Source of the DNA: SP197 sp965242595
Lineage (GTDB): Bacteria > Pseudomonadota > Alphaproteobacteria > SP197
DNA: 64,000 nucleotides
Reading direction: 5' to 3'
NCBI GenBank assembly: GCA_965242595.1
Contig: OZ251464.1
Span: 1,488,001 to 1,552,000 of the forward strand
Shown here: positions 42,279 through 50,763 of the stretch, in pieces
Layout of the letters: every line of letters starts with the position of its first letter
How positions within the stretch are numbered: the first letter of the stretch is position 1
Position numbers and translations under genes: made by a program
Notes under the pieces: generated by a model
What the model was told of the DNA's origin: nothing
The model's database searches: none
The model's input: the letters and a program-made list of their open reading frames with translations, nothing else

Positions 42279-42905
42279 ATGAGCGCCGCGCGCTTCATCA
42301 CGCTGGAAGGCGGCGAGGGAGCGGGGAAGACGACTCAGCTTTCCCGTCTGGTGGAATGGCTGGCCCATTGCCGCGGGCTGGAGGCCGTCGCCACGCGCGA
42401 ACCCGGCGGCACGCCAGGGGCCGAGGCCATCCGCCGCCTTCTGGTGGAAGGCGCTGCCGAGCGATGGGATGCCCGCACCGAAGCGCTGCTGCTGGTCGCC
42501 GCCAGGCGCGACCATATCCGCGCCGTGGTGGCGCCGGCCCTGGCCCGCGGGCGCTGGGTGGTCAGCGACCGCTTCGCCGATTCCACCGCCGCCTATCAGG
42601 GCATCGTGCAGGGCGCCGGCCTGGCCTTCGTCACCCATCTCGCCCGCCTTGCCCTGCCCGCCATCACGCCCGACCTTACGCTGATCCTCGATCTGCCGGT
42701 GGCCCAGGGCCTGGCCCGCGCCCGCGCCCGCGGCGGCGGCAGCCGCTATGAACGCATGGGCAGCGCCTTTCACCGGCGGCTGCGCCAGGCGTTTCTGGAT
42801 CTGGCGGCGCGGGAGGGCCATCGCTGCGCCGTCGTCGATGCATCGGGCGGCAAAGACGACGTCGCCCGGCGCATCCGGGCCGTGGTGGCGGAGCGGCTGC
42901 CATGA
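42279..42905 (+). CDS. tmk: Thymidylate kinase
   Basis: A 208-residue dTMP kinase making dTDP. P-loop GGEGAGKTTQ at residues 11-20, TREPGGTPGAEAIRRLL with the DR-type region, the SDRFADSTAAYQG LID-adjacent signature, and a LID rich in Arg and Gly (ARARARGGGSRYE). Gap of 13 bases after dacC; the start codon ATG is overlapped downstream by holB (four bases). Same tmk-holB order as in many alphaproteobacteria. Confidence 0.94.
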   Translation: MSAARFITLEGGEGAGKTTQLSRLVEWLAHCRGLEAVATREPGGTPGAEAIRRLLVEGAAERWDARTEALLLVAARRDHIRAVVAPALARGRWVVSDRFADSTAAYQGIVQGAGLAFVTHLARLALPAITPDLTLILDLPVAQGLARARARGGGSRYERMGSAFHRRLRQAFLDLAAREGHRCAVVDASGGKDDVARRIRAVVAERLP

Positions 42906-43999
42906 ACGAGGCGCCAGCCGATCCCCGCCGCCATGCGGATTTCCCCTCCAGCCAGGCCCCGGCCCCGCGCGCCAACCCGCTGCTGGAAGGCCATGACGAG
43001 GCCGAACGCCGCCTGGCCCACGCCGCCGCCACCGGCCGGCTGGCCGGCGCCTGGCTGATCGGCGGCCCCAAGGGCATCGGCAAGGCCACCCTGGCCTATC
43101 GCCTGGCGCGCCATCTTCTGGCCGGCGCTCCCCTGGGCGAGGGCGCGCCGGCAGCGGCGGCGGACAAGCTGGCGCGCTTTGCAGGCGGTGCCCATGGCGG
43201 GCTGCTGGCGATCGAAACCGGCTGGAATCGCCAGGGCCGGCGGCGGGGCGAGATCGTGATCGAGGATATCCGCCGCCTGGAACCCTTCTTTCACCGCTCG
43301 GCGGCCGAAGGCGGCTGGCGCGTCGCCGTGATCGACGGTGCCGAGCTGATGAACCGCAGCGCCGCCAACGCCGCCCTGAAGCTGATCGAGGAGCCGCCGT
43401 CAGGAGCGCTGGCGGTGCTGATAAGCCACGCGCCGGCCCGGCTGCCGGCCACCCTGGCCTCGCGTTGCCGCAAGTTGTTCCTGCGCCCGCTCGCCGCCGA
43501 AAAGGTGGCAGAGCTGCTGCAACGCTATCTGCCCGAACTGGCCGCCGATGAGCGTCTGCCCCTGGCGCGGCTGGCGCAGGGCAGCATCGGGCGGGCGCTG
43601 GCGCTGGCGGAGTTGGGCGGGCTGGCGCTCTATCGCGATATGCTGGCCCTGATCGCCACCGCCCCGGCGCTGGACCGCCTGGCGCTGCACGATCTGGCCG
43701 ACCGCCTGGGCCGTCAGGGCGACGCCGCCCACATCGTGCTGGATTTCCTGGCCTCCTGGCTGGCGCGGCTGGTGCGCCAGGCTGCAACCGGGGGCAGGGC
43801 GGCGGGTGACTTCGAAGGGGTGGTGGCGGGCGAGGGGGAGGCGCTGGCGCGGCTGGCCGGGGCCGGCAGCCTTGATCGCTGGGTGGAGGTGTGGGACAAG
43901 ACCATCCGCCTCCGGGAGCAGGCGGCGATCCTCAATCTGGATCGCAAGCAGGTGGTCCTGGCCGCCTTCGGCGCCTTCGAAGCCGCTGCCCGCAGCTGA
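42902..43999 (+). CDS. holB: DNA polymerase III delta-prime subunit
   Basis: A 365-residue AAA+ clamp-loader subunit. GGPKGIGKATLAYRLARHLL is a modified P-loop (Ala in place of Ser/Thr), and VIDGAELMNRSAANAALKLIEEPPSGALAVLISHAPARLPATLASRC shows the Walker B remnant and sensor region without the active DExx. This pattern is typical of delta-prime, which does not hydrolyse ATP. The C-terminal helices (from about 240) form the collar. It overlaps tmk and lies 20 bases before metG. Confidence 0.92.
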   Translation: MNEAPADPRRHADFPSSQAPAPRANPLLEGHDEAERRLAHAAATGRLAGAWLIGGPKGIGKATLAYRLARHLLAGAPLGEGAPAAAADKLARFAGGAHGGLLAIETGWNRQGRRRGEIVIEDIRRLEPFFHRSAAEGGWRVAVIDGAELMNRSAANAALKLIEEPPSGALAVLISHAPARLPATLASRCRKLFLRPLAAEKVAELLQRYLPELAADERLPLARLAQGSIGRALALAELGGLALYRDMLALIATAPALDRLALHDLADRLGRQGDAAHIVLDFLASWLARLVRQAATGGRAAGDFEGVVAGEGEALARLAGAGSLDRWVEVWDKTIRLREQAAILNLDRKQVVLAAFGAFEAAARS

Positions 44000-44019
44000 A
44001 CCGCCGCCTGTGAGGAACC

Positions 44020-45588
44020 ATGCCTGCCGCCAAACCCGCCTTCTACATCACCACGCCGATCTATTACGTCAACGACAACCCCCATATCGGCCACGCCTAC
44101 ACCACGCTGGCCTGCGACGTGATGGCCCGCTTCATGCGCCTGGACGGCCATGAGGTGATGTTTCTGACCGGCACCGACGAGCACGGCCAGAAGGTGGAAA
44201 AGGCGGCGGCCGAGGCCGGCATCGCGCCGCAGGAATTCTGCGACAAGGTCTCGGAGAATTTTCGCAACCTGGCGAAAGAGTGGAACTTTTCCCATGACGA
44301 CTTCATCCGCACCACAGAGCGGCGCCACATCCGTTCCGTGCAGGCGCTGTGGCGCCGGCTGGAGCAGGCCGGCGCCATCTATCGCGGCCATTACGAGGGT
44401 TGGTATGCCGTGCGCGACGAGGCCTTCTATGGCGAGGACGAGCTGATCGACGACGGTGCCGGCACCAGGCTGGCGCCCACCGGCGCGCCGGTGGAACGCG
44501 TGAAGGAACCCAGCTATTTCTTCCGCCTGTCCGCCTGGCAGGAGCGTCTGCTCGACCTCTACGAGCGCCACCCGGGCTTCATCGCCCCCGAAAGTCGCCG
44601 CAACGAGGTCAAAAGCTTCGTCGCCTCCGGTCTGCGCGATCTGTCCATCTCGCGCACCAGCTTCTCATGGGGGGTGCCGGTGCCGGGCGATCCCGCCCAT
44701 GTCATGTATGTCTGGATCGATGCGCTTACCAACTACATCACCGCCGCCGGCTACCCCGAACAGGACGGCGCCTTCACCCGCCTGTGGCCGGCCTTCCACA
44801 TGGTCGGCAAGGACATTTTGCGCTTTCATGCCGTCTATTGGCCCGCCTTCCTGATGGCGGCGGGGCTGGAGGTGCCGCGCCGGGTGTTCGCCCATGGCTG
44901 GTGGACCAGCGAGGGCCGGAAAATCTCCAAATCCCTGGGCAATGTCATCGTGCCCTCGCAGATCGTGGCCCGCTATGGCCTCGATCAGGTGCGCTATACG
45001 CTGATGCGCGAGGTGGCCTTCGGCAACGACGGCGATTTCTCCCACCGCGGCGCCGTCCGGCGCTGCAATCACGATCTGGCGAACGAATACGGCAATCTGG
45101 CCCAGCGGGTGCTGGCGATGATCGCCCGCAACAGCGACGCGCAGGTGCCCACACCCGGCGCCAGAACGCCCGCCGACCGCGCCCTGCTGGATTCCGCCTA
45201 TGGCCTGCTGCCCACCATCCGCCGCCATGTGGTGGAAACCCAGGCCTTCCACCTGATGCTGCAGGCGATCTGGCAGGTGGTGGGCGCGGCCAATCGCTAT
45301 GTGGACGAACAGGCGCCCTGGACGCTGCGAAAGAGGGACCCCGAACGCATGGCGACGGTGCTCTATGTCCTGGCCGAGACCGTGCGGGTGCTGGCCCTGC
45401 TCACCCAGCCGACCATGCCGCATTCTTCCGCCCGGCTGCTGGACCAGCTGGCGGTAGCCGCGGACGAGCGCGGCTTCGACCGGCTGACGGCGGCCTGTGC
45501 GCTCCGCCCGGGCACGCCGCTGCCTGCCCCCGAACCCGTCTTTCCGCGCTATCTGGAGAAGGGCGAGCCAGGCGAGGGGAGGGCATGA
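44020..45588 (+). CDS. metG: Methionyl-tRNA synthetase
   Basis: A 522-residue class I synthetase. The HIGH signature occurs as PHIGHAYTTLACDV near residue 22, the KMSKS signature as GRKISKSLGN, and the anticodon-binding helices follow. It is shorter than the E. coli enzyme, with no C-terminal dimerisation tail, as is normal in alphaproteobacteria. Start at 44020 has GTGAGGAAC upstream. It charges initiator and elongator tRNA-Met. Confidence 0.96.
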   Translation: MPAAKPAFYITTPIYYVNDNPHIGHAYTTLACDVMARFMRLDGHEVMFLTGTDEHGQKVEKAAAEAGIAPQEFCDKVSENFRNLAKEWNFSHDDFIRTTERRHIRSVQALWRRLEQAGAIYRGHYEGWYAVRDEAFYGEDELIDDGAGTRLAPTGAPVERVKEPSYFFRLSAWQERLLDLYERHPGFIAPESRRNEVKSFVASGLRDLSISRTSFSWGVPVPGDPAHVMYVWIDALTNYITAAGYPEQDGAFTRLWPAFHMVGKDILRFHAVYWPAFLMAAGLEVPRRVFAHGWWTSEGRKISKSLGNVIVPSQIVARYGLDQVRYTLMREVAFGNDGDFSHRGAVRRCNHDLANEYGNLAQRVLAMIARNSDAQVPTPGARTPADRALLDSAYGLLPTIRRHVVETQAFHLMLQAIWQVVGAANRYVDEQAPWTLRKRDPERMATVLYVLAETVRVLALLTQPTMPHSSARLLDQLAVAADERGFDRLTAACALRPGTPLPAPEPVFPRYLEKGEPGEGRA

Positions 45589-46373
45589 TGCTGGTCGACA
45601 GCCACTGTCATCTCGATTTTCCCGACTTCGCCCCCGATCTGGACCGGGTGATCGAACGCGCGCGCGCGGCGGGGGTGGGCGCCATCCAGACCATCTCCAC
45701 CCGCCTTTCCACCTTCGACGGGGTGCTGGCCATCGCCCGGCGCTTCGAAGGCGTGTTCTGTTCGGTCGGCGTCCATCCCCACCATGCCGAAAGCGAAGGG
45801 GTGGCAGAGGCCGCCCGCATCGCGGCCCTGGCCGCGCCGGCGGAGGCGATCGGCATCGGCGAGACCGGCCTGGATTTCCACTATTGCCACAGCCCGCGCG
45901 AGCTGCAGGAGGCCAGCTTTCGCCAGCATATCGCCGCCGCCCGCAGCACCGGCCTGCCGCTGATCGTGCACAGCCGGGCCGCCGACCATGCCACCATGGC
46001 CATCCTGGAAGACGAGATGGAGAAGGGCGCCTTCACCGGCCTGATCCACTGCTTCAGCGCCTCGCAGGAGCTGGCCCGGCGCAGCCTGGCCATCGGCTTT
46101 TTCATCTCCGTGGCCGGCATCGCCACCTTCAGAAACGCCGAAGCGCTGCGCCGCATCGTCGCCACCGTGCCGCTGGACCGGCTGCTGGTGGAAACCGACG
46201 CGCCCTTCCTGGCCCCGGTGCCCTGGCGCGGCAAGCGGAACGAACCCGCCTTCGTCGCCCGCACGGCCGCGCTGCTGGCCGAGCTGAAAGGCGTGTCCGA
46301 ACAACGCCTCGCCGCCGCCACCACCCAGAACTTCTTCAACCTGTTCACCAAGGCAGATCGGATAACCCATTGA
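45585..46373 (+). CDS. tatD: TatD-family metal-dependent hydrolase (DNase)
   Basis: A 262-residue TIM-barrel nuclease. The HCHLDFP metal pair is near the N-terminus, GVHPHHAE and GETGLDFHYC supply further ligands, and LLVETDAPFLAP provides the last Asp. Members act as 3'-5' exonucleases and in DNA repair. The ATG at 45585 overlaps the metG stop and is followed by a second Met. It is the last gene before an AT-rich gap. Confidence 0.93.
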   Translation: MMLVDSHCHLDFPDFAPDLDRVIERARAAGVGAIQTISTRLSTFDGVLAIARRFEGVFCSVGVHPHHAESEGVAEAARIAALAAPAEAIGIGETGLDFHYCHSPRELQEASFRQHIAAARSTGLPLIVHSRAADHATMAILEDEMEKGAFTGLIHCFSASQELARRSLAIGFFISVAGIATFRNAEALRRIVATVPLDRLLVETDAPFLAPVPWRGKRNEPAFVARTAALLAELKGVSEQRLAAATTQNFFNLFTKADRITH

Positions 46374-46596
46374 AATGGAACATATATCGCTAAGTTTCCA
46401 TAATATATCTTATGCGACTTTAGCGACTCCGGAGCCACGCCACAATCGCCCTCGGCTTCACCTCCCTTGCCCCACGGACAAAAGCCCTGCTACCTTGTCG
46501 GCACGACCACGCCGGAGGCATGGGATACCAAACGCCAGGCAGAGTTCCTGTTGGAGTCGGACTCGACCCGAAAGAGGAAAATGTGAGGGTTCTGCC
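46374..46596. other. 223-base gap with AT-rich half and imperfect inverted repeat
   Basis: The first 60 bases after tatD are AT-rich (ATATAT and TAATATATC runs), unlike the surroundings. TCGCTAAGT (46387-46395) pairs with ACTTTAGCGA (46417-46426) with one bulged base, leaving a 21-base loop. GCGACT is repeated at 46414-46419 and 46423-46428. No open reading frame or tRNA is credible here. It may contain a weak promoter for the GST gene or the scar of a deleted gene; see findings. Confidence 0.4.
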
Positions 46597-47304
46597 ATGA
46601 TCGACCTCTACTTCGACCACACCCCCAACGGCCAGAAGGTCCACATCATGCTGGAGGAAACCGGGCTGGCCTACCGGCTGGTCATGGTCGATATCGGCAA
46701 GGGTGAGCAATTCGCGCCCGATTTCCTGAACATCAGCCCCAACAACAAGGTGCCGGCCATCGTCGATCACGACGGCCCCGGCGGCGCGCCCATCGCCATG
46801 TTCGAATCCGGGGCCATCCTGCTCTACCTGGCCGAGAAAACCGGGCGCTTCCTGCCCACCGCGCCAGAGGAGCGCTGGCAGGTGCTGCAATGGCTGTTCT
46901 GGCAGATGGGCGGGTTCGGGCCGATGCTGGGCCAGGCCCATCATTTCCTGGCTTACGCGCCCATGAACCCGGCCGGCGCGGTGGTGCTGCCCTACGCCCA
47001 GGACCGCTACCGCAACGAGGCCCGCCGCCTCTATGGCGTGCTCGACTGCCAGCTGCAAGGGCGCAGCCATGTCGCCGGCGGCGCCTACAGCATCGCCGAT
47101 ATGGCGATCTTCCCCTGGGTGCGCCTGCATGAGCGCCAGGAGCAGGATCTGGGCGATGTTCCCAATGTCGCGCGCTGGTTCCAGGCGCTCTCCGAACGCC
47201 CGGCGGTGGCCCGCGACATCGCCGCCTCGGCCGATGTGGTGACAGGCTTCACCCCGGAAAGCTGGGCGGTCTCCTTCGGCGCGCGCCAATATCGGCAAAG
47301 CTGA
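46597..47304 (+). CDS. Glutathione S-transferase family protein (YfcG/Nu-type)
   Basis: A 235-residue GST. An N-terminal thioredoxin-fold domain has LYFDHTPNGQKVHIMLEETGL (Thr/Asn at the active edge, as in YfcG), SPNNKVPAIVDHDG with the cis-Pro loop, and FESGAILLYLAEKTGRF with the glutathione Glu-Ser pair. An all-helical C-terminal domain follows. YfcG members reduce disulfides. ATG 46597 follows a GAGGG about seven bases upstream. It precedes mazG by ten bases. Confidence 0.88.
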   Translation: MIDLYFDHTPNGQKVHIMLEETGLAYRLVMVDIGKGEQFAPDFLNISPNNKVPAIVDHDGPGGAPIAMFESGAILLYLAEKTGRFLPTAPEERWQVLQWLFWQMGGFGPMLGQAHHFLAYAPMNPAGAVVLPYAQDRYRNEARRLYGVLDCQLQGRSHVAGGAYSIADMAIFPWVRLHERQEQDLGDVPNVARWFQALSERPAVARDIAASADVVTGFTPESWAVSFGARQYRQS

Positions 47305-47314
47305 GGGCCGCCCC

Positions 47315-48163
47315 ATGGCCGAACGAACTATGGCCGAGCGGTCTGGCGCCGCGCCGGAACCCCTGCCCCGTCTGCTGGCGGTGATGGCGGCGCTGCGCCG
47401 CCGCTGCCCGTGGGACCGGGAGCAGGATTTCGATTCCATCGCGCCCTACACCGTCGAAGAGGCCTATGAGGTCGCCGACGCCATCGCCAGGCGGGACTGG
47501 CCGGGTTTGCAGGAGGAGCTGGGCGACCTGCTGTTCCAGGTGGTCTTCCACGCCCATCTGGCGGGCGAGGCCGGCCTGTTCGCCTTCGACGATGTGGCCC
47601 GGGCCGCCGGCGACAAGATGATAGAGCGCCATCCCCATGTTTTCGCCGCTGCCGACAGCGGCGACGCCGCCAGCGCCCGGGACCAAAGCGAGGCCTGGGA
47701 AGCGCGCAAGGCCCGCCAGCGCCGCGCCGCCGCCCGGCGCGAAGGCCGCCTGCCCTCGGCCCTGGACGGCATCGCCGCCGGCCTCGCCCCCCTCACCCGC
47801 GCCGCCAAGCTGCAACAGCGCGCGGCCGCCACCGGCTTCGACTGGCCGGATGCGGCCGCCGTGGTTGCCGATGCCGGGCGGGAATTCGACGAGCTCAGGC
47901 ACGAGATCGCCAGCGGCGGCGGGCGCGGGCGGCTGGAGGACGAGCTGGGCGATCTGCTGTTCAGCGCCGTCAACCTCGCCCGCCATCTGGGCGTCGATCC
48001 GGAAGCCGCCCTGGCGCGCACCAACCGCAAATTCGAGGCCCGCTTCCGCCATATCGAAGCCCGCCTGGCCGAACGGGGCCGCAGCGCCGACGACGCTTCG
48101 CTGCCCGAGATGGAGCGGCTGTGGAACGAGGCCAAGCTTAGCGAAGCGGCGCCATCTTCCTGA
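47315..48163 (+). CDS. mazG: Nucleoside triphosphate pyrophosphohydrolase MazG
   Basis: A 282-residue house-cleaning enzyme hydrolysing (d)NTPs to NMP and PPi. The N-terminal copy has CPWDREQDFDSIAPYTVEEAYEVADAI with LQEELGDLLFQVVFHA, and the C-terminal copy repeats EDELGDLLFSAVNLARHLGVDPEAAL. The EExxE-type metal residues are in both. The start is ambiguous between MAERT (47315) and MAERS six codons later. Its last 26 bases overlap the convergent hflX gene. Confidence 0.92.
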   Translation: MAERTMAERSGAAPEPLPRLLAVMAALRRRCPWDREQDFDSIAPYTVEEAYEVADAIARRDWPGLQEELGDLLFQVVFHAHLAGEAGLFAFDDVARAAGDKMIERHPHVFAAADSGDAASARDQSEAWEARKARQRRAAARREGRLPSALDGIAAGLAPLTRAAKLQQRAAATGFDWPDAAAVVADAGREFDELRHEIASGGGRGRLEDELGDLLFSAVNLARHLGVDPEAALARTNRKFEARFRHIEARLAERGRSADDASLPEMERLWNEAKLSEAAPSS

Positions 48164-49397
48164 ACCGGGCCAGGTTCCTGCCCTCCATGGCAACCTTGAA
48201 ACGGATGCCGGCGGCGCCATCCTCGCGCTCCAGCACCTCGCCGTGGCGGTAGAGAAAGCCGATCGCCCTGCCATCGGCCACCGGCAGCGTCAGGTCGAGC
48301 ACCTCGCGCCCGTCCCAGACCCGCCCCGCCACCAGCTCCAGCAGGCCGGCCATGCCCGCGCCCGTGGCCGCCGAGACGGCGACGGCGTCGCTGCGCCTGG
48401 CGATGGCGGTGGCCAGGCGGCTCCGTTCGGCCCGCTCCAGCAGGTCGATCTTGTTCATCACCTCGATCGTGCGCTCGCGGCGCCGGGCCTCGTCGATGCC
48501 GAGCTCCTCCAGCACCGCCGCCACATCGGCCGCCTGGGCCTGCCCATCGGGATCGCTGGCGTCCCGGATATGCAGCAGCAGGTCCGCCTCCACCACCTCT
48601 TCCAGGGTGGCACGAAAGGCGGCGACCAGCACGGTGGGCAGTTCGGAGACGAAGCCTACCGTGTCGGACAGGATGACGCGCTGGCCGGACGGCAGATCGA
48701 GGCCGCGCATGGTGGGATCCAAGGTTTCGAACACCCGCTGGCCGGCAGAGACGCCGGCCCCCGAAAGGCGATTGAACAGGGTCGATTTGCCGGCATTGGT
48801 GTAGCCCACCAGGGCGATGACGGGATAAGGCACCCGGCGCCTGGCGCTGCGCTGCTGGCGGCGCATGCGGGCGATGGCGTCCGCCTCGCGGCGCAGCCGG
48901 GCCAGGCGGGCGTCGATCAGCCGCCGGTCGATCTCCAGCTGGGATTCGCCCGGCCCGCCGACGAAGCCGAAGCCGCCGCGCTGGCGTTCCAGATGGGTCC
49001 AGCTTCTCACCAGCCGGCTGCGGCGATAGGCCAGCGCCGCCATCTCCACCTGCAGCACGCCTTCGCGGCTGGCCGCCCGGGCGCCGAAAATATCCAGGAT
49101 CAGCCCGGTGCGGTCGATCACCTTGGCGCGCCAAGCCTGTTCCAGATTGCGCTGCTGCACCGGCGAAAGCGCGGCATCGACGAACACCAGCTGCGCCCGC
49201 CGTTCGGCGACGAAGCCCTTGAGCTCCTCCACCTGGCCGGCGCCCAGCAGGGTGGCGGCGCGGGCGCGGCGCAGGGGCAGGATTTCGCCGGCGACGATCT
49301 CCAGGCCGATGGCGCGCGCCAGCGCCAGCGCCTCGGCCAGGATGCGGTCCGGCTCGCGCCCCCTGCCCCGCCCACGGCGCAGGATGGGGCATAGCAC
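48138..49397 (-). CDS. hflX: GTPase HflX (ribosome-splitting factor)
   Basis: A 419-residue two-domain GTPase associated with the 50S subunit. The N-terminal HflX domain (ATLLGAGQVEELKGFVAE, QRNLEQAWRAKVIDRTGLILDIF, HLERQRGGFGFVGGPGE) is followed by the G domain: Walker A VGYTNAGKSTLFN, G3 DTVGFVSELP and G4 NKIDLL. The only common start codon in frame is GTG at 49397, which begins inside the first beta strand (homologues usually have about 15 residues before it) and has no ribosome site. ACG at 49439 with a GGGGAAG site, overlapping hfq, is a possible alternative. Confidence 0.88.
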   Translation of the reverse strand: MLCPILRRGRGRGREPDRILAEALALARAIGLEIVAGEILPLRRARAATLLGAGQVEELKGFVAERRAQLVFVDAALSPVQQRNLEQAWRAKVIDRTGLILDIFGARAASREGVLQVEMAALAYRRSRLVRSWTHLERQRGGFGFVGGPGESQLEIDRRLIDARLARLRREADAIARMRRQQRSARRRVPYPVIALVGYTNAGKSTLFNRLSGAGVSAGQRVFETLDPTMRGLDLPSGQRVILSDTVGFVSELPTVLVAAFRATLEEVVEADLLLHIRDASDPDGQAQAADVAAVLEELGIDEARRRERTIEVMNKIDLLERAERSRLATAIARRSDAVAVSAATGAGMAGLLELVAGRVWDGREVLDLTLPVADGRAIGFLYRHGEVLEREDGAAGIRFKVAMEGRNLARFRKMAPLR

Positions 49398-49431
49398 CAG
49401 GGTGCGCGGCAGCGCCCGGCTGTCGTGGCGT

Positions 49432-49698
49432 TCAGGCGTGGTCCGCTTCCCCGGTATCGCCGCCGCCTTCCTGTTCGAACAGCCGCAAGGGCCCGGCCGG
49501 CATCACCGTCGAGATGGCGTGTTTATAGACCAGCTGGGAATGGCCGTCGCGACGCAGCAGGATGCAGAAGGCGTCGAACCAGGCGATGACGCCCTGCAGC
49601 TTGACCCCGTTCACCAGAAAGACGGTGACCGGCGTCTTGCCCTTGCGCACGTGGTTCAGGAACGTCTCCTGCAGATTGTGCGGGCGATCCTGCGCCAT
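49432..49698 (-). CDS. hfq: RNA chaperone Hfq
   Basis: An 88-residue Sm-like protein forming hexamers that pair small RNAs with mRNAs. QETFLNHVRKGKTPVTVFLVNGVKLQGVIAWFDAFCILLRRDG is Sm1 and LVYKHAISTVMPA the Sm2 motif with the YKHAIST lateral/proximal surface. A short acidic tail (EQEGGGDTGEADHA) ends it. Start at 49698 has GGGGAGACG upstream. It overlaps or abuts hflX as in most proteobacteria. Confidence 0.97.
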   Translation of the reverse strand: MAQDRPHNLQETFLNHVRKGKTPVTVFLVNGVKLQGVIAWFDAFCILLRRDGHSQLVYKHAISTVMPAGPLRLFEQEGGGDTGEADHA

Positions 49699-49763
49699 GG
49701 CATCGTCTCCCCTGGGCTTGCGCGCGCCCCGCTGCCCGATGCGATCAGCCTAGCCGCTTCCGC

Positions 49764-49860
49764 CCCCCGGCACAAGGCCCCCGGCACGAGGCGCTATCCC
49801 GGCCCCTCCCGCTTCGGGGCGCGCAGGGCGGTGAGATTAGGGCCTCATGTGCCGGGGGCC
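49764..49860. repeat. Inverted and direct GC-rich repeats between the D-amino acid transaminase gene and hfq
   Basis: GGCCCCCGGCAC (49776-49787) and GTGCCGGGGGCC (49849-49860) are an exact 12-base inverted repeat, 61 bases apart, with the right copy lying over the end of the upstream gene. CCCCCGGCAC also occurs as a direct repeat at 49764 and 49778. A nested GCCCC/GGGGC stem lies between. It could be a GC-rich terminator-like structure for the minus-strand transcript, or a decaying small repeat element; no T-run follows. Confidence 0.4.
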
Positions 49861-50732
49861 TGTTCCGGGCGGGGCGCCTCCCCTCCGCCGCCGCGCAGGA
49901 AGGTACGGTAGGCGGCGAACAGGGCGCGGGTGACGGTGCCGGGATGGCCATTGCCGACCACGGCGTCGTCGATCTGCACCACCGGCTTGACCAGCGAGGT
50001 GGTGCTGGTGAGGAAGGCCTCGCGGGCCGCCCTGGCCTCGGCGACGGTGAAGGCCCGTTCCACCACCTCGATGCCTTCCCGTCGGGCCAGCGCGATCAGC
50101 CGCTGGCGGGTGATGCCGGCCAGGATGCCCGTCCCCAGGGGCCGGGTGACCGCGCGGCCTTCGCCATCCACCAGCCAGGCGTTCGACGCGCTGCATTCGC
50201 TGACCAGGCCATCGCCATCCACCAGCCAGGCCTCATAGGCCCCTTCCCGGGCCGCCGCCGTTTTGGCCATGATGTTGGGGAGCAGCGCCACGCTTTTGAT
50301 ATCGGGCCGGGCCCAGCGTTGGTCCGGGCGGGTGACGACCTTCACCCCTTCCCCGGCATCTTCCGGCAGCGCGACCCGTTTCGCGGTGCAGATCACCGTC
50401 GCCGCCAGGGCATCGTTGTCATAGACGTGGTTGCGCGGCGCCTGGCCGCGGTTGATCTGAAGATAGACCATGCCGTCGGCGACCCGGTTCTTCCGAACGG
50501 TCTGGCGCATGATGTGGGCCAGCGCCCGCGCGCTCATCGGCAGCGCCATGTCGATGGCGGCCAGCGAGCGGGCCAGGCGGGCCATATGGTCCTGCTCGTC
50601 GATCAAGCGCCCGCCCGCCACCAGAATCACCTCATAGACGCCGTCGGCGAACAGATGGGCGCGGTCGTCGATATGCACCCGGGCGCGGCTGTGGGGCAGA
50701 TAACGCCCGCAGACATAGGCCAGGCGCGACAT
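49845..50732 (-). CDS. dat: D-amino-acid transaminase (D-alanine aminotransferase)
   Basis: A 295-residue fold-type IV PLP enzyme. HIDDRAHLFADGVYEVILVAGGRLID opens it, the Schiff-base Lys is in DIKSVALLPNIMAKTAAAREGAYEAWLVDGDG, and SECSASNAWLVDGEG is the fold IV cofactor segment. The family equilibrates D-Ala, D-Glu and 2-oxo acids for cell wall synthesis. A perfect 20-base repeat (50161-50180, 50212-50231) lies in this region. Start at 50732 has GGAGGGAAGG. It lies between trkA and hfq, a conserved position in Rhodospirillales. Confidence 0.92.
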   Translation of the reverse strand: MSRLAYVCGRYLPHSRARVHIDDRAHLFADGVYEVILVAGGRLIDEQDHMARLARSLAAIDMALPMSARALAHIMRQTVRKNRVADGMVYLQINRGQAPRNHVYDNDALAATVICTAKRVALPEDAGEGVKVVTRPDQRWARPDIKSVALLPNIMAKTAAAREGAYEAWLVDGDGLVSECSASNAWLVDGEGRAVTRPLGTGILAGITRQRLIALARREGIEVVERAFTVAEARAAREAFLTSTTSLVKPVVQIDDAVVGNGHPGTVTRALFAAYRTFLRGGGGEAPRPEQAPGT

Positions 50733-50763
50733 GGCCTTCCCTCCCTGGTTTGCGGTTCCGGCC

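Noticed and set aside
46375..46596. N-terminal extension of the GST gene
   Set aside because: The open frame there has no conserved sequence, and ATG 46597 begins exactly at the GST fold.
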